A stretch of 33,137 nucleotides of DNA from Candidatus Binatia bacterium (GTDB lineage Bacteria > Desulfobacterota_B > Binatia > UBA9968 > JAJDTQ01), in NCBI GenBank assembly GCA_022827045.1, contig JAJDTQ010000121.1:1-33137 (forward strand), in the 5' to 3' direction. The position numbers and the translations under genes were made by a program. This document shows positions 7,874 through 14,945 of this stretch, piece by piece (the stretch's first letter is position 1; every line of letters begins with the position of its first letter). The notes beneath the pieces are model-generated. The model ran no database searches. It was not told the origin of the DNA and saw only the letters and a list, made by a program, of their open reading frames with translations.

Positions 7874-9097
7874 ATGGCGACTACTGATCGACTCACCAGT
7901 GAACACGACAGGGATGACGCGGCAGGTGACGAAGCTGATAGGCGGGTGCGCATCCCATTCTTTCCCCGCTACTCCCAGTTTCGACATCTACTGCGTGTTT
8001 GGTCTGGCCGTCCGCGAAAGCAGGCCACCGGTCTCCATGCCACCATCAAGGAGTTGCGAGGCACACCCCAAGAACAAGTCGACTGGTCCGATCCAGACAC
8101 CTGGATCCCGGAACGGCTCAAAGACGCCGACCGCGAGTTGGCCGAGGACATCTGGAACCGGTCAAGGGGCACCGTAAACCCACGGCACACGTACGGCAGC
8201 TGGCTGTTCGCGCAGAGTTACAACCTGATGCACGAGCAGGGCGAAGAAGGCATTCTCCATCTCACCGAGTTCGGCCAAGACTTCCTGGAACACCCGGGCG
8301 GTGAGGCAGAGTGCGCCATCGATGAAGCCGAGGGGCTGATCAAGCTGCTCTCCATAGTAGCGGACAACGAACCGGCGCGGAGCGGGGGACTCGTGCAGGA
8401 TTGGGCCGACTACCTGTCGCGCCAGTCTGCCTTCGGGGCCGAATCCACAATCAAGGACACCATGCGCCGCCGACTCAACAACCTCGTGGAGCGTGGCTTG
8501 ATCGAGCGGCAGGGCAGTCTTTACTCTACGACACCGAACGGTTTGACCTACCTACAGAAGACCGGGGACGACAACTCCGGCGGCGACCACAATCAAGTCC
8601 GGGCTATGGTTCGACAACAGGAAAATGCGGTTCGCGAGAGCTTGCGAGGGTTGCTCCACGACATGAACCCCTTCGCCTTCGAGCACTTGATCAAACGACT
8701 GCTGGAGGAGTTAGGCTACCAGAATGTCGAAGTTACCGCGGGCTCGGGCGATGGCGGCGTCGATGTCGTCGCCGACATCGAACTGGGAATCACGTCGGTC
8801 CGGGAGGTCGTACAGGTCAAGCGACACCGCCGCCCGATCCAGCGCAAGGACCTCGATGCCCTTCGCGGTTCGCTGTACCGCTTCAACGCCGTCCGAGGAA
8901 CCATCGTAACAAGCTCTCGATTCGCCAAGGGCACCCAAGACGCCGCGTTCGCCTCAGGGGCTGCGCCTATCACTCTTATCGACGGCGATAAGCTGATCGA
9001 CCTCCTCATTGAGCACGGCATCGGCGTACGCAAACGAACGATCGCGTTGTTGGAGTTGGACACGGAGGCTGTCGCCTCAGTCGAGCCGGACGACTGA
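7874..9097 (+). CDS. Mrr-type restriction endonuclease
   Basis: A 407-residue protein with a C-terminal Mrr catalytic domain of the PD-(D/E)XK superfamily, which cleaves modified or foreign DNA. The core reads FEHLIKRLLEELGY, then SGDGGVDVVAD (catalytic Asp297), then VVQVKRH (Gln314-x-Lys316, the Mrr variant of the E-x-K element), then GTIVTSSRFAKGTQDAA and PITLIDGDKLIDLL, all canonical. Around residues 185-235 is a winged-helix-like segment (TMRRRLNNLVERGLIERQG) as in the N-terminal half of other Mrr proteins. GAGGGG lies about 6 bases before the ATG. It directly follows the orphan ParD gene, and with the second nuclease at 9437 it suggests a small defence island. Confidence 0.9.
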   Translation: MATTDRLTSEHDRDDAAGDEADRRVRIPFFPRYSQFRHLLRVWSGRPRKQATGLHATIKELRGTPQEQVDWSDPDTWIPERLKDADRELAEDIWNRSRGTVNPRHTYGSWLFAQSYNLMHEQGEEGILHLTEFGQDFLEHPGGEAECAIDEAEGLIKLLSIVADNEPARSGGLVQDWADYLSRQSAFGAESTIKDTMRRRLNNLVERGLIERQGSLYSTTPNGLTYLQKTGDDNSGGDHNQVRAMVRQQENAVRESLRGLLHDMNPFAFEHLIKRLLEELGYQNVEVTAGSGDGGVDVVADIELGITSVREVVQVKRHRRPIQRKDLDALRGSLYRFNAVRGTIVTSSRFAKGTQDAAFASGAAPITLIDGDKLIDLLIEHGIGVRKRTIALLELDTEAVASVEPDD

Positions 9098-9436
9098 ACA
9101 GCGAGGGAGTTCAGCCGCTCTCAGTGGCACCCATGCTTCGAGCAATTTGACACCCGCTCGCCGCACCAATCCGGCGGTGCGGATTGTCAGCTTCTGCCGC
9201 TTCAAGGACCGCAATCCGTTTCCAAGTGAGGGCCTGAGGTTGCAACGGGAGTTCGGACGCATCGTCGGTGACGAACTGCCGGTCCCGCGCGCAGTTGGTC
9301 GGCTTGGGACCGCGACTACTTTCGAATCGCAGCAGTCCGCCTCGGCACCCGTTACCGCAAGGCTGCAAGAACGCATCCAGATGGGGAAATCGCGAAACGT
9401 GCCGATCGGGACGGAGGTTGAAGGACAACAGCCCCC
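9098..9436. other. Intergenic stretch between the two nuclease genes
   Basis: About 340 bases with no recognisable gene on either strand. The open frames that cross it have no family resemblance. It contains two overlapping, mutually exclusive 7-bp stem-loops: CCGCACC (9161-9167) with GGTGCGG (9176-9182), or CAATCCG (9167-9173) with CGGATTG (9180-9186). No T-run follows, so they are not a convincing terminator for the Mrr gene. Confidence 0.5.
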
Positions 9437-10276
9437 ATGGATCAAATCCACGCACACAAAACAGAACTCCGTCAGCGCGCTGTTCTGGCACTGCGACAGG
9501 CACTAGGGGTCGCCAGCCCCGGGATCGAACTCGACGCGAAGGGCTACACCACATCCTATGCTGACAATCTGGTCCCGGCCGTCACGCCCACTGACTTCGA
9601 AGCCGATCTCGGCCAGGGCAGTGGTGACGAGCTCGCCGGAAAGTTCCGCGCTGCACACTCCTCTTCCGCCCTGGCGGTGAACTGCTTCGCGCCGTTCAAG
9701 CGACACCTGTCCGACCTGCGGGTTTGCGGCGACCGCGACTTCGCATCACTTCACTTCGAAAGGAGATGCCCAACCGGTCTCGGGGGCACGCCACCCAACC
9801 TGGATGTCCTGGTCGAGAAGGCCGACCACGTTGTCGGAATCGAGTCGAAATGTACGGAGTATCTTTCGCGACACACCGCCCGGTTTTCGACATCTTACGA
9901 AACCGGAATACGCGATGCTCGCCGGGAGAGCGGCTGGTTTCAGGAGATGCTGCGGCTGATCAAGTCGCCCCAAGCGTATACCTGGCTGGACGCAGCCCAA
10001 CTGGTCAAGCACGCGTTCGGCCTGATGCGCTGCTTCCCTGATCGCCGCGTGACCTTGCTCTATCTCTACTGGGAACCCCGGAACGCCGACGATCACCCAG
10101 TATTCCAGGAACACCGCCTTGAGGCTGCGGCGTTCGCCGCGCGGATCACGGGACCTCAGATGGCCTTTCAGGCGATGTCCTACGATGATCTCTGGTCATC
10201 CTGGGACAGGGCGGAACAACTGTGGCTGAGGACGCATCTCCGGGACCTCCGAGCCCGATATGTTGCCGCGACCTGA
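9437..10276 (+). CDS. PD-(D/E)XK nuclease, PGN_0703-like
   Basis: A 279-residue protein whose central part fits a restriction-endonuclease fold. PNLDVLVEKADHVVGIESKCTEYL supplies Asp123 and Glu136-x-Lys138, the spacing expected for the metal-binding D...E-x-K triad. GDELAGKF and HSSSALAVN near residues 62-84 resemble the conserved front part of the PGN_0703 group of predicted restriction enzymes; that subfamily name is from memory and is less certain than the fold. No methyltransferase is adjacent. It follows the Mrr gene on the same strand after 339 bases, consistent with a defence role. The ATG at 9437 has only a distant AAGG upstream, so the start is moderately sure. Confidence 0.65.
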   Translation: MDQIHAHKTELRQRAVLALRQALGVASPGIELDAKGYTTSYADNLVPAVTPTDFEADLGQGSGDELAGKFRAAHSSSALAVNCFAPFKRHLSDLRVCGDRDFASLHFERRCPTGLGGTPPNLDVLVEKADHVVGIESKCTEYLSRHTARFSTSYETGIRDARRESGWFQEMLRLIKSPQAYTWLDAAQLVKHAFGLMRCFPDRRVTLLYLYWEPRNADDHPVFQEHRLEAAAFAARITGPQMAFQAMSYDDLWSSWDRAEQLWLRTHLRDLRARYVAAT

Positions 10277-10557
10277 TCCAGGCGCCGCTCACCACGTGCA
10301 ATTCGGAAAGGTTCCTCCAGCGGCTGTCAGACCACGGTGCGCAGAAGGCCCTGGGTGAGTACGGGCAGGAACTCAACCCTGTTGAGCACCGGATCCTTCA
10401 GCCGCACGTCGCCCGGCGGTGTGCGAAAACCCTTCGACTCCGCTCCTATTCGTGCGCGGCCCAAGGCTTACCAAGGGCCGCGGCGGGCCAGCAGGATGAG
10501 CTGACACAGGACTTGAAAGCTCGACCCTCGGTCATACTCCGTACTAGGGTGCCAACC
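10277..10557. other. Intergenic stretch before the structured leader
   Basis: No recognisable gene. On the minus strand a 45-codon frame (TTG at 10464 to a stop at 10327) has a protein-like end (RVEFLPVLTQGLLRTVV) but no ribosome site and no family match. It could be the relic of a gene tail. Confidence 0.4.
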
Positions 10558-10740
10558 TGAACCCACACGACAAAGGTCCGTATGTCGGGCCTTCCGTCGA
10601 ATACAAGAGCCCGCATACGGCGCGGGGTAGCTCCCCGCGCCGGGGTGAATAAACGGAACCTCACTTCCTTTGTCGTGATGGGTTCAAGGCCCGGCAACCC
10701 CGCCGCGCCTTGGCTCCCCGACAAAGGAGGGCGTGTTGTG
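10558..10740 (+). ncRNA. Candidate cis-regulatory RNA upstream of a lipoprotein gene
   Basis: Four nested or serial helices can be drawn. P1 pairs 10558-10576 with 10667-10686 (19 bp, one bulged A at 10678). Inside it, P2 pairs 10578-10593 with 10605-10620 (15 bp, single bulges at 10585 and 10608, 11-base loop) and P3 pairs 10621-10627 with 10633-10639 (7 bp, loop TAGCT). P4 pairs 10685-10690 with 10707-10712 and 10692-10695 with 10702-10705. The P1 left-arm sequence CGACAAAGG recurs at 10719-10727 over the ribosome site. Consequently 10664-10675 can instead pair with 10719-10730 (12 contiguous positions, one G-U), covering all of AAAGGAGG. This is the layout of a translational switch. No known riboswitch class was recognised. 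Confidence 0.62.
10723..10730 (+). promoter_or_regulatory. Shine-Dalgarno site deciding the lipoprotein start
   Basis: AAAGGAGG lies seven bases before the GTG at 10738, which opens a perfect lipoprotein signal. It therefore rules out the longer frame beginning at 10582, whose first 52 codons are the structured RNA. The site can be masked by 10664-10675. Confidence 0.85.
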
Positions 10741-12411
10741 CGGATTCTTGCGCTTCTGATTCCCGTTATGCTTGTCCTCGCCGCCTGCGGTGGCGGCGGC
10801 GGTGGCTCCATGACCAAGACCCCTATGTTGCCGCCGCCTGTTTCATGCCCGGACGGCAGCACGGTTCCTCATGGACAGACCTGCCCGGAACCCCCAGAGC
10901 CAACCGTGTCACGGCTGGCATTCCCGTTGCCCAGGCATACGGGCTCAGTATACGATCCTGCGGCAAACGTCACATACTATCCTGACGCGACCGGCCTTGT
11001 TCAGCACTACGGGGTGGACAAGGTGCCAGCCCAAACGGTGGCAGATTCTCGGCAAATGCCAGTCTACCACGACACCTACAGCCACCAGGCCTCGGGTTTC
11101 CCTATCGCCCTTGACCATTTGGTTCCCAGGCGTCATTTCGTGGGTGTCGATCAGGGGCAGTGGTTCGTAAACGCCTTCGAGGTGATCACCCCGGGATCTC
11201 TTACGGAAACCCACCACATCCAATCTGACCTTCCGCCGCGGCTTCCTGTTGTCGGCGAGCACGAAGATACCGAGATTCGCCACGCTCGCTTGAGCGACGG
11301 CGCTGGCCGTGGATCGGTTCTGCGGTATCTCCATGAGGCCAGCGGTGTAGCCAGGCGGTACAGTAGTCCACCGCATGTACGGCTGATCGGCTCCGCAACC
11401 GTGGAGGACATCGATCGGGTGGCGCGCGCCGTTCAACTCGTGAACACCGCGCTGCCCGAAGGTGCGGAACTCCAAATGGGCGCTCCCCTGCCTAACTTCA
11501 GTCTGCGAAATGACGTGCGCCCAGACGGCCTGTACTACAGATCCGGGAGGGAGCACGGAGACACTATCCATGTCGAGTTCGTCCCTGACCAGGAGTTCCG
11601 GAGGTCAAGTGGCGCTACGACGTGGAACAACTTCGACGGCAACGAGATTGAGAGCTCTTACATTTACTTCCGCAAGGGAGTTTCGTATGGGGACGACCGC
11701 CAAGGAGCGATTCTCCTTGCGCATGAATTGCTTCATGCGCTCGGTCTCTACGGGCACGTTTCTTCGTCGTTTGCCTCCATATTGGAAGGAACTGGCGAAA
11801 TCTATGCCATTGAGCAAAGCGGGCGCGGACAACCCATTTCTCTCTTGTATCCAGTGGATCGTGAGGCTCTGCGCGTCCTCTATGGCCTGTTGGAGCCGGG
11901 TGATTCGCCCGAAGACCTTGGCCCGTGGTCCAGCAACGCTTGGCGGATGGACGGAAATGGGGTTCATGCAAACTTCGGCGTCGCATGGCGCAACGGCTAT
12001 GCGGAACCGTGGGCGAACGGCTACCTGCCGGATATGAACCTCGCCGACAACCAGACCTTGAGCGGAAGCGCCACCTGGATCGGAACCTTGCTCGGCTTTA
12101 CGCCGGACGCGGAGCCAGTAGCGGGTGACGCCGTTGTAGGTGTAGATCTGGGCACTCTGGCAGGCCGCGCCGACTTCACCGCCTTGGAGCAATGGGCAGT
12201 AGGTCAAGCCCCCGGCGACGTCGGGACGGGAATCATGTGGGGCGACGGCGACCTCGGTTACCTAATCGCGGTTCAAGGCAACACATTCAAGCAGACAGGT
12301 GGTGACGAAGGATTCCTCACGGGAATCTTCACAGGCGCAAGTCACGAAGGGGCGGCGGGCACTCTCGAACGCTCAGACCTTGTGGCGGCGTTCGGGGCGA
12401 CTCGACAATAA
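10738..12411 (+). CDS. Lipoprotein with HExxH metalloprotease motif and TbpB-like barrel
   Basis: A 557-residue lipoprotein. The GTG start gives MRILALLIPVMLVLAAC, a textbook signal with the lipobox LAAC and lipidated Cys17, followed by a Gly-rich spacer. Residues 329-340 read HELLHALGLYGH, a zinc-protease HExxH motif with a downstream Gly and third His, close to the metzincin pattern but with one extra residue before the last His. About residues 400-557 resemble the beta-barrel of transferrin-binding-protein-B-like surface lipoproteins: alternating Gly-rich strands, then FLTGIFTGASHEGAAGTLER and a terminal LVAAFGATRQ. It is probably displayed on the outer membrane as a peptidase joined to a binding or anchoring barrel. 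It is controlled at least in part by the RNA element just upstream. Substrate unknown. Confidence 0.75.
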   Translation: MRILALLIPVMLVLAACGGGGGGSMTKTPMLPPPVSCPDGSTVPHGQTCPEPPEPTVSRLAFPLPRHTGSVYDPAANVTYYPDATGLVQHYGVDKVPAQTVADSRQMPVYHDTYSHQASGFPIALDHLVPRRHFVGVDQGQWFVNAFEVITPGSLTETHHIQSDLPPRLPVVGEHEDTEIRHARLSDGAGRGSVLRYLHEASGVARRYSSPPHVRLIGSATVEDIDRVARAVQLVNTALPEGAELQMGAPLPNFSLRNDVRPDGLYYRSGREHGDTIHVEFVPDQEFRRSSGATTWNNFDGNEIESSYIYFRKGVSYGDDRQGAILLAHELLHALGLYGHVSSSFASILEGTGEIYAIEQSGRGQPISLLYPVDREALRVLYGLLEPGDSPEDLGPWSSNAWRMDGNGVHANFGVAWRNGYAEPWANGYLPDMNLADNQTLSGSATWIGTLLGFTPDAEPVAGDAVVGVDLGTLAGRADFTALEQWAVGQAPGDVGTGIMWGDGDLGYLIAVQGNTFKQTGGDEGFLTGIFTGASHEGAAGTLERSDLVAAFGATRQ

Positions 12412-12495
12412 GAGGGCTCGGTCGCCGAGCCTCGGCTGTTCGACTGGCTGGAAACGGGCATCTGCTCCGACCACCAAACATGGTCAAGGCTTGCT

Positions 12496-13170
12496 ATGAT
12501 GACGTTCCGAAGGGAGATCTGCAAACTCTGGCACGATAGCGTTCAGATCGAACGTGAGGTCATATTCGGCCCTCACGACGCCAATTACCGACCGCTCCAC
12601 TTAGCAGATGACGCAAACACCATGTTCGCGGGATTTGTCGGTCGCCGTTACAGGAGCGGCGCCGGCATTCTCGTGCTCGCCATAAATCCTGGTGGCGGCG
12701 GGGATGCATACCGCTCACGAACTGGAGAAGACGAGCATTTCTATCCGTTGTTGAGGGCCTTCAAACGTGCTACGCCGGAGCACGCTCTGGAAGCCTTCGA
12801 ACGTGTGAACGAAGCATTTGCAGAGATTGTTAGGCACTGGAACGTCTGGAGGATCATCAAGCCCACTCTTGAAGCTGCGGGTAAAGCGCTGGATGAGGCA
12901 GCTTACATGAACCTAGTTCCCTATCGAACGCGAGCCGACAAGATGCCCCCGGTGGCGGCCCGAAGAACGGCAGCGAAGAGGATTGTTGAGCCGACCATCG
13001 ACCTCCTTGTCCCTCGGGCAATCGTCGCTTTGGGGAAGAAGGCAGGGAAGATACAGGATATCTCGCAACCGGATGTACCCATGTACTGTGTTCGACGCAC
13101 TATTGGCGACACCTATGTCCATGCCGACGCAGCGCAGACTCTCGCCGAGATGCGGCGCGCGCTCACTTGA
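12496..13170 (+). CDS. Possible uracil-DNA-glycosylase-fold protein
   Basis: A 224-residue protein not firmly assigned. ILVLAINPGGGGDAY at 58-72 resembles the GxNPG loop after strand 1 of the uracil-DNA glycosylase superfamily, AYMNLVPYRTRADKMPP at 136-152 resembles the following Asn/Pro loop, and IVALGKKAG at 176-184 resembles the later strand-turn. The characteristic C-terminal HPS loop is not obvious; RRTIGDTYVHADAAQT may be its counterpart. The start is ATG at 12496 with an adjacent second ATG, and only a weak AAGG upstream. It stands 84 bases after the lipoprotein gene and converges on the phytochelatin synthase gene. It could act in base excision or in a defence setting, given the two nucleases upstream; this is inference. 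Confidence 0.5.
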   Translation: MMTFRREICKLWHDSVQIEREVIFGPHDANYRPLHLADDANTMFAGFVGRRYRSGAGILVLAINPGGGGDAYRSRTGEDEHFYPLLRAFKRATPEHALEAFERVNEAFAEIVRHWNVWRIIKPTLEAAGKALDEAAYMNLVPYRTRADKMPPVAARRTAAKRIVEPTIDLLVPRAIVALGKKAGKIQDISQPDVPMYCVRRTIGDTYVHADAAQTLAEMRRALT

Positions 13171-13226
13171 CTTTCGAGGCTGATACTCGGGCAATCGCGT
13201 CTTTTTACACGTAACCTCTCGGTCCG

Positions 13227-13940
13227 TTATCGTCCCTCGGCGATCAACAGGTAGCCGCGGTTCTCCACGGTATCGAAGGTCCGCATGGCCTTGATCAGAT
13301 CGGCCGCGCTCACCCACACCCACGGGGCCCGGTTCGGGTTCACGTCCATGATCAGAAAGGAATCGCTGGCCTCATCATAGGCTCCGAGGGGGGAGATGTG
13401 TCCGCCGCCTTTCTGGCCCAGCGTCTTGCGGTGGTAGTTCACGAGCACGTAGTCACCTGGAGCGGCCAGGTTCTTCGCCAGCTCGCGTTTGATCAACTCG
13501 TCGTTCAACCCCTCATCGACCACGCGGATCCTCACCTGGAGTTCGTGGGCGCTCAGGGCCTGGCCCAGTTGCCGGAGTTGCAGGCCGAAGTCCTTCTTCA
13601 TGGCCCCCTGGATCTCGATGGGCTTGCCCAGCACCTCGATCTTGGTCTTGGTCTGGTCGGTGAGGACGTTGTTTGGCGTGTACTTCCCGAAGAAAGGGTT
13701 GAACCCCTTTGGGAGCCAGGCGCGTTCATCCTCCGCGATGGAGTGGGTGTCTTGAGGGAGTTCCTTCTTCTTGCCCAGCCTCAGCGCGTTCAGGACGATG
13801 GCCGAAGAGACAGGCCCGCAGAAGATCTTGTTGTCCTGGCTGATGAAGTGGTTGCTTAGCCGGAAGAAGTCCGCCTTGTGGGCGCTTCCCTTTGATTCGA
13901 GAAAAACGAAATTCCTGAGTTGCGCTTTCACGCTGTCCAC
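13227..13940 (-). CDS. Bacterial phytochelatin synthase family protein
   Basis: A 237-residue papain-like enzyme. Family members cleave the Gly from glutathione, and in plants also condense it to metal-binding phytochelatins; short bacterial forms mostly act as glutathione hydrolases or peptidases. The catalytic Cys41 sits in KIFCGPVSSAIVLNAL, with Gln35 six residues earlier as in the plant enzyme. His181 is in GGHISPLGAY and Asp199 in LIMDVN; the 18-residue His-Asp spacing equals that of the plant enzyme. The frame is open upstream to 14198, but a terminator at 14055-14090 lies in that extension, so the true start is downstream. GTG at 13940 is the first usable codon and gives a length close to the cyanobacterial homologue. 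The start remains uncertain and no clear signal peptide is seen. Confidence 0.78.
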   Translation of the reverse strand: MDSVKAQLRNFVFLESKGSAHKADFFRLSNHFISQDNKIFCGPVSSAIVLNALRLGKKKELPQDTHSIAEDERAWLPKGFNPFFGKYTPNNVLTDQTKTKIEVLGKPIEIQGAMKKDFGLQLRQLGQALSAHELQVRIRVVDEGLNDELIKRELAKNLAAPGDYVLVNYHRKTLGQKGGGHISPLGAYDEASDSFLIMDVNPNRAPWVWVSAADLIKAMRTFDTVENRGYLLIAEGR

Positions 13941-14054
13941 TGAGTGAGGCAGGAGAATGACCGTTAACAGAGCAAACTCCTGTCGATTCTCCTCCTGAGC
14001 GGACCATGGGCCAGATGGAAATCCAGTGCCCTCACCAAGTCGCAGACCAGGACC

Positions 14055-14090
14055 CGAAAAACACGAAGGCCCGTGCACAGGCACGGGCCT
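14055..14090 (-). terminator. Rho-independent terminator
   Basis: Read on the minus strand, AGGCCCGTGC pairs with GCACGGGCCT across a CTGT loop, a perfect 10-bp GC-rich stem, and is followed by TCGTGTTTTT. It lies about 85 bases after the stop of the thermonuclease gene and before the phytochelatin synthase gene, separating the two transcripts. Confidence 0.8.
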
Positions 14091-14173
14091 CGGAAAGAGG
14101 GCAATACAGGACTGCGTCTCGATAAGAAACATAGTTTTGCCGTGGGTCCGAGTCAACTGCCCCCGAACACGCA

Positions 14174-14686
14174 TCAACTCCCTTGCTCGTCGCACCACCC
14201 GCGGCGCCGTCCGCCATCGTAAGGCCGTCCGTGCCTGGCCTGTATCAGAAGCTCCGTCAGGTCGGTTCCGTCAGCCAGTCTAATGCGCGCCACCACGCGC
14301 CCCGCGTACTTCCCCTTCCTGACGTTTACCAGGGTTACCCGGTTGCCGACCCGTTCCCTGACGAAGGCGCGCGCCGCAACAGCCTTGCGCTTCTCGCCGT
14401 CGCATTTGCCCCGGAGCTCCGGGGTATCCACCCCTTGGACACGCACGCTTCCGGTCCACGTCAGACCGGGCCACATGGCCGCTTCGACCTTCACGGTGTC
14501 GCCGTCGTACACCGACAGCACGCGGGCCGGGGTCTGGATGCCCTCGGCTTCGGACGCGGGCTTCGCCGCACTCTTGCCTTTGACCGACGACGAGCGGGCC
14601 GCGTCACTGGCCGTTGCCGGGAGATGGCCGAGCCCGAGAAGGAAAACAGAAATGAAGGCGATGGCGACACCCTGATGCCCTGCCAT
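14174..14686 (-). CDS. Secreted thermonuclease (staphylococcal nuclease-like)
   Basis: A 170-residue exported nuclease of the SNase family, which hydrolyses DNA and RNA with calcium. The ATG at 14686 is fixed by AAGGAGG six bases upstream and begins a signal peptide (AIAFISVFLLGLGHL, likely cut after ATA near residue 26). A low-complexity linker precedes the OB-fold. The active-site residues are present: Asp61 in DGDTV, Arg82 in VRVQG, Asp87 and Glu90 in VDTPE, and Arg130 in YAGR. Two Cys residues (95 and 165) could form a disulphide. It is a single-gene unit with its own terminator at 14055-14090 and may serve nutrient scavenging or defence against extracellular DNA. Confidence 0.9.
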   Translation of the reverse strand: MAGHQGVAIAFISVFLLGLGHLPATASDAARSSSVKGKSAAKPASEAEGIQTPARVLSVYDGDTVKVEAAMWPGLTWTGSVRVQGVDTPELRGKCDGEKRKAVAARAFVRERVGNRVTLVNVRKGKYAGRVVARIRLADGTDLTELLIQARHGRPYDGGRRRGWCDEQGS

Positions 14687-14728
14687 TGCGCACCTCCTTG
14701 CAAAGAAGTAGGCAACATTGGCGGACGA

Positions 14729-14754
14729 CCGAGTACCCGAGGACGGGTAGTCGG
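14729..14754. repeat. Imperfect inverted repeat upstream of the thermonuclease gene
   Basis: CCGAGTACCC and GGGTAGTCGG pair at nine of ten positions across a six-base loop (GAGGAC). It lies 43-68 bases before the thermonuclease start, where it could be an operator or a 5' leader hairpin. Confidence 0.35.
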
Positions 14755-14945
14755 GTCCTTGCAAGCATCATCAGGGTGTGTTGATGTTCCGCGTATTCGC
14801 CCAGGCCCGGTTAATTACTCCGAGCCCATGACAGGCTGTTGTATTCCGACGGAGGACCCGACACAGGAAAGTGACGACCCCCAACGACGCTTGCTGGATT
14901 AATGACTAACCGATCCGGAATCTGTTGTCAAAGGAAAGGCTGAAC

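Noticed and set aside
9161..9186. Hairpins after the Mrr gene as a terminator
   Set aside because: Stems are only 7 bp, mutually exclusive, and no T-run follows on either strand.
10327..10464. Minus-strand 45-codon frame ending RVEFLPVLTQGLLRTVV
   Set aside because: It looks protein-like at its end, but has no ribosome site, starts at TTG just after a stop codon and matches no family. Kept only as a possible relic.
10558..10686. The 19-bp inverted repeat as the ends of a miniature transposon
   Set aside because: No flanking target duplication is visible, and the internal helices plus the alternative pairing with the ribosome site fit a regulatory RNA better. Not fully excluded.
10582..10737. 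N-terminal extension of the lipoprotein frame
   Set aside because: AAAGGAGG and a perfect lipoprotein signal place the start at 10738; the extension is structured RNA.
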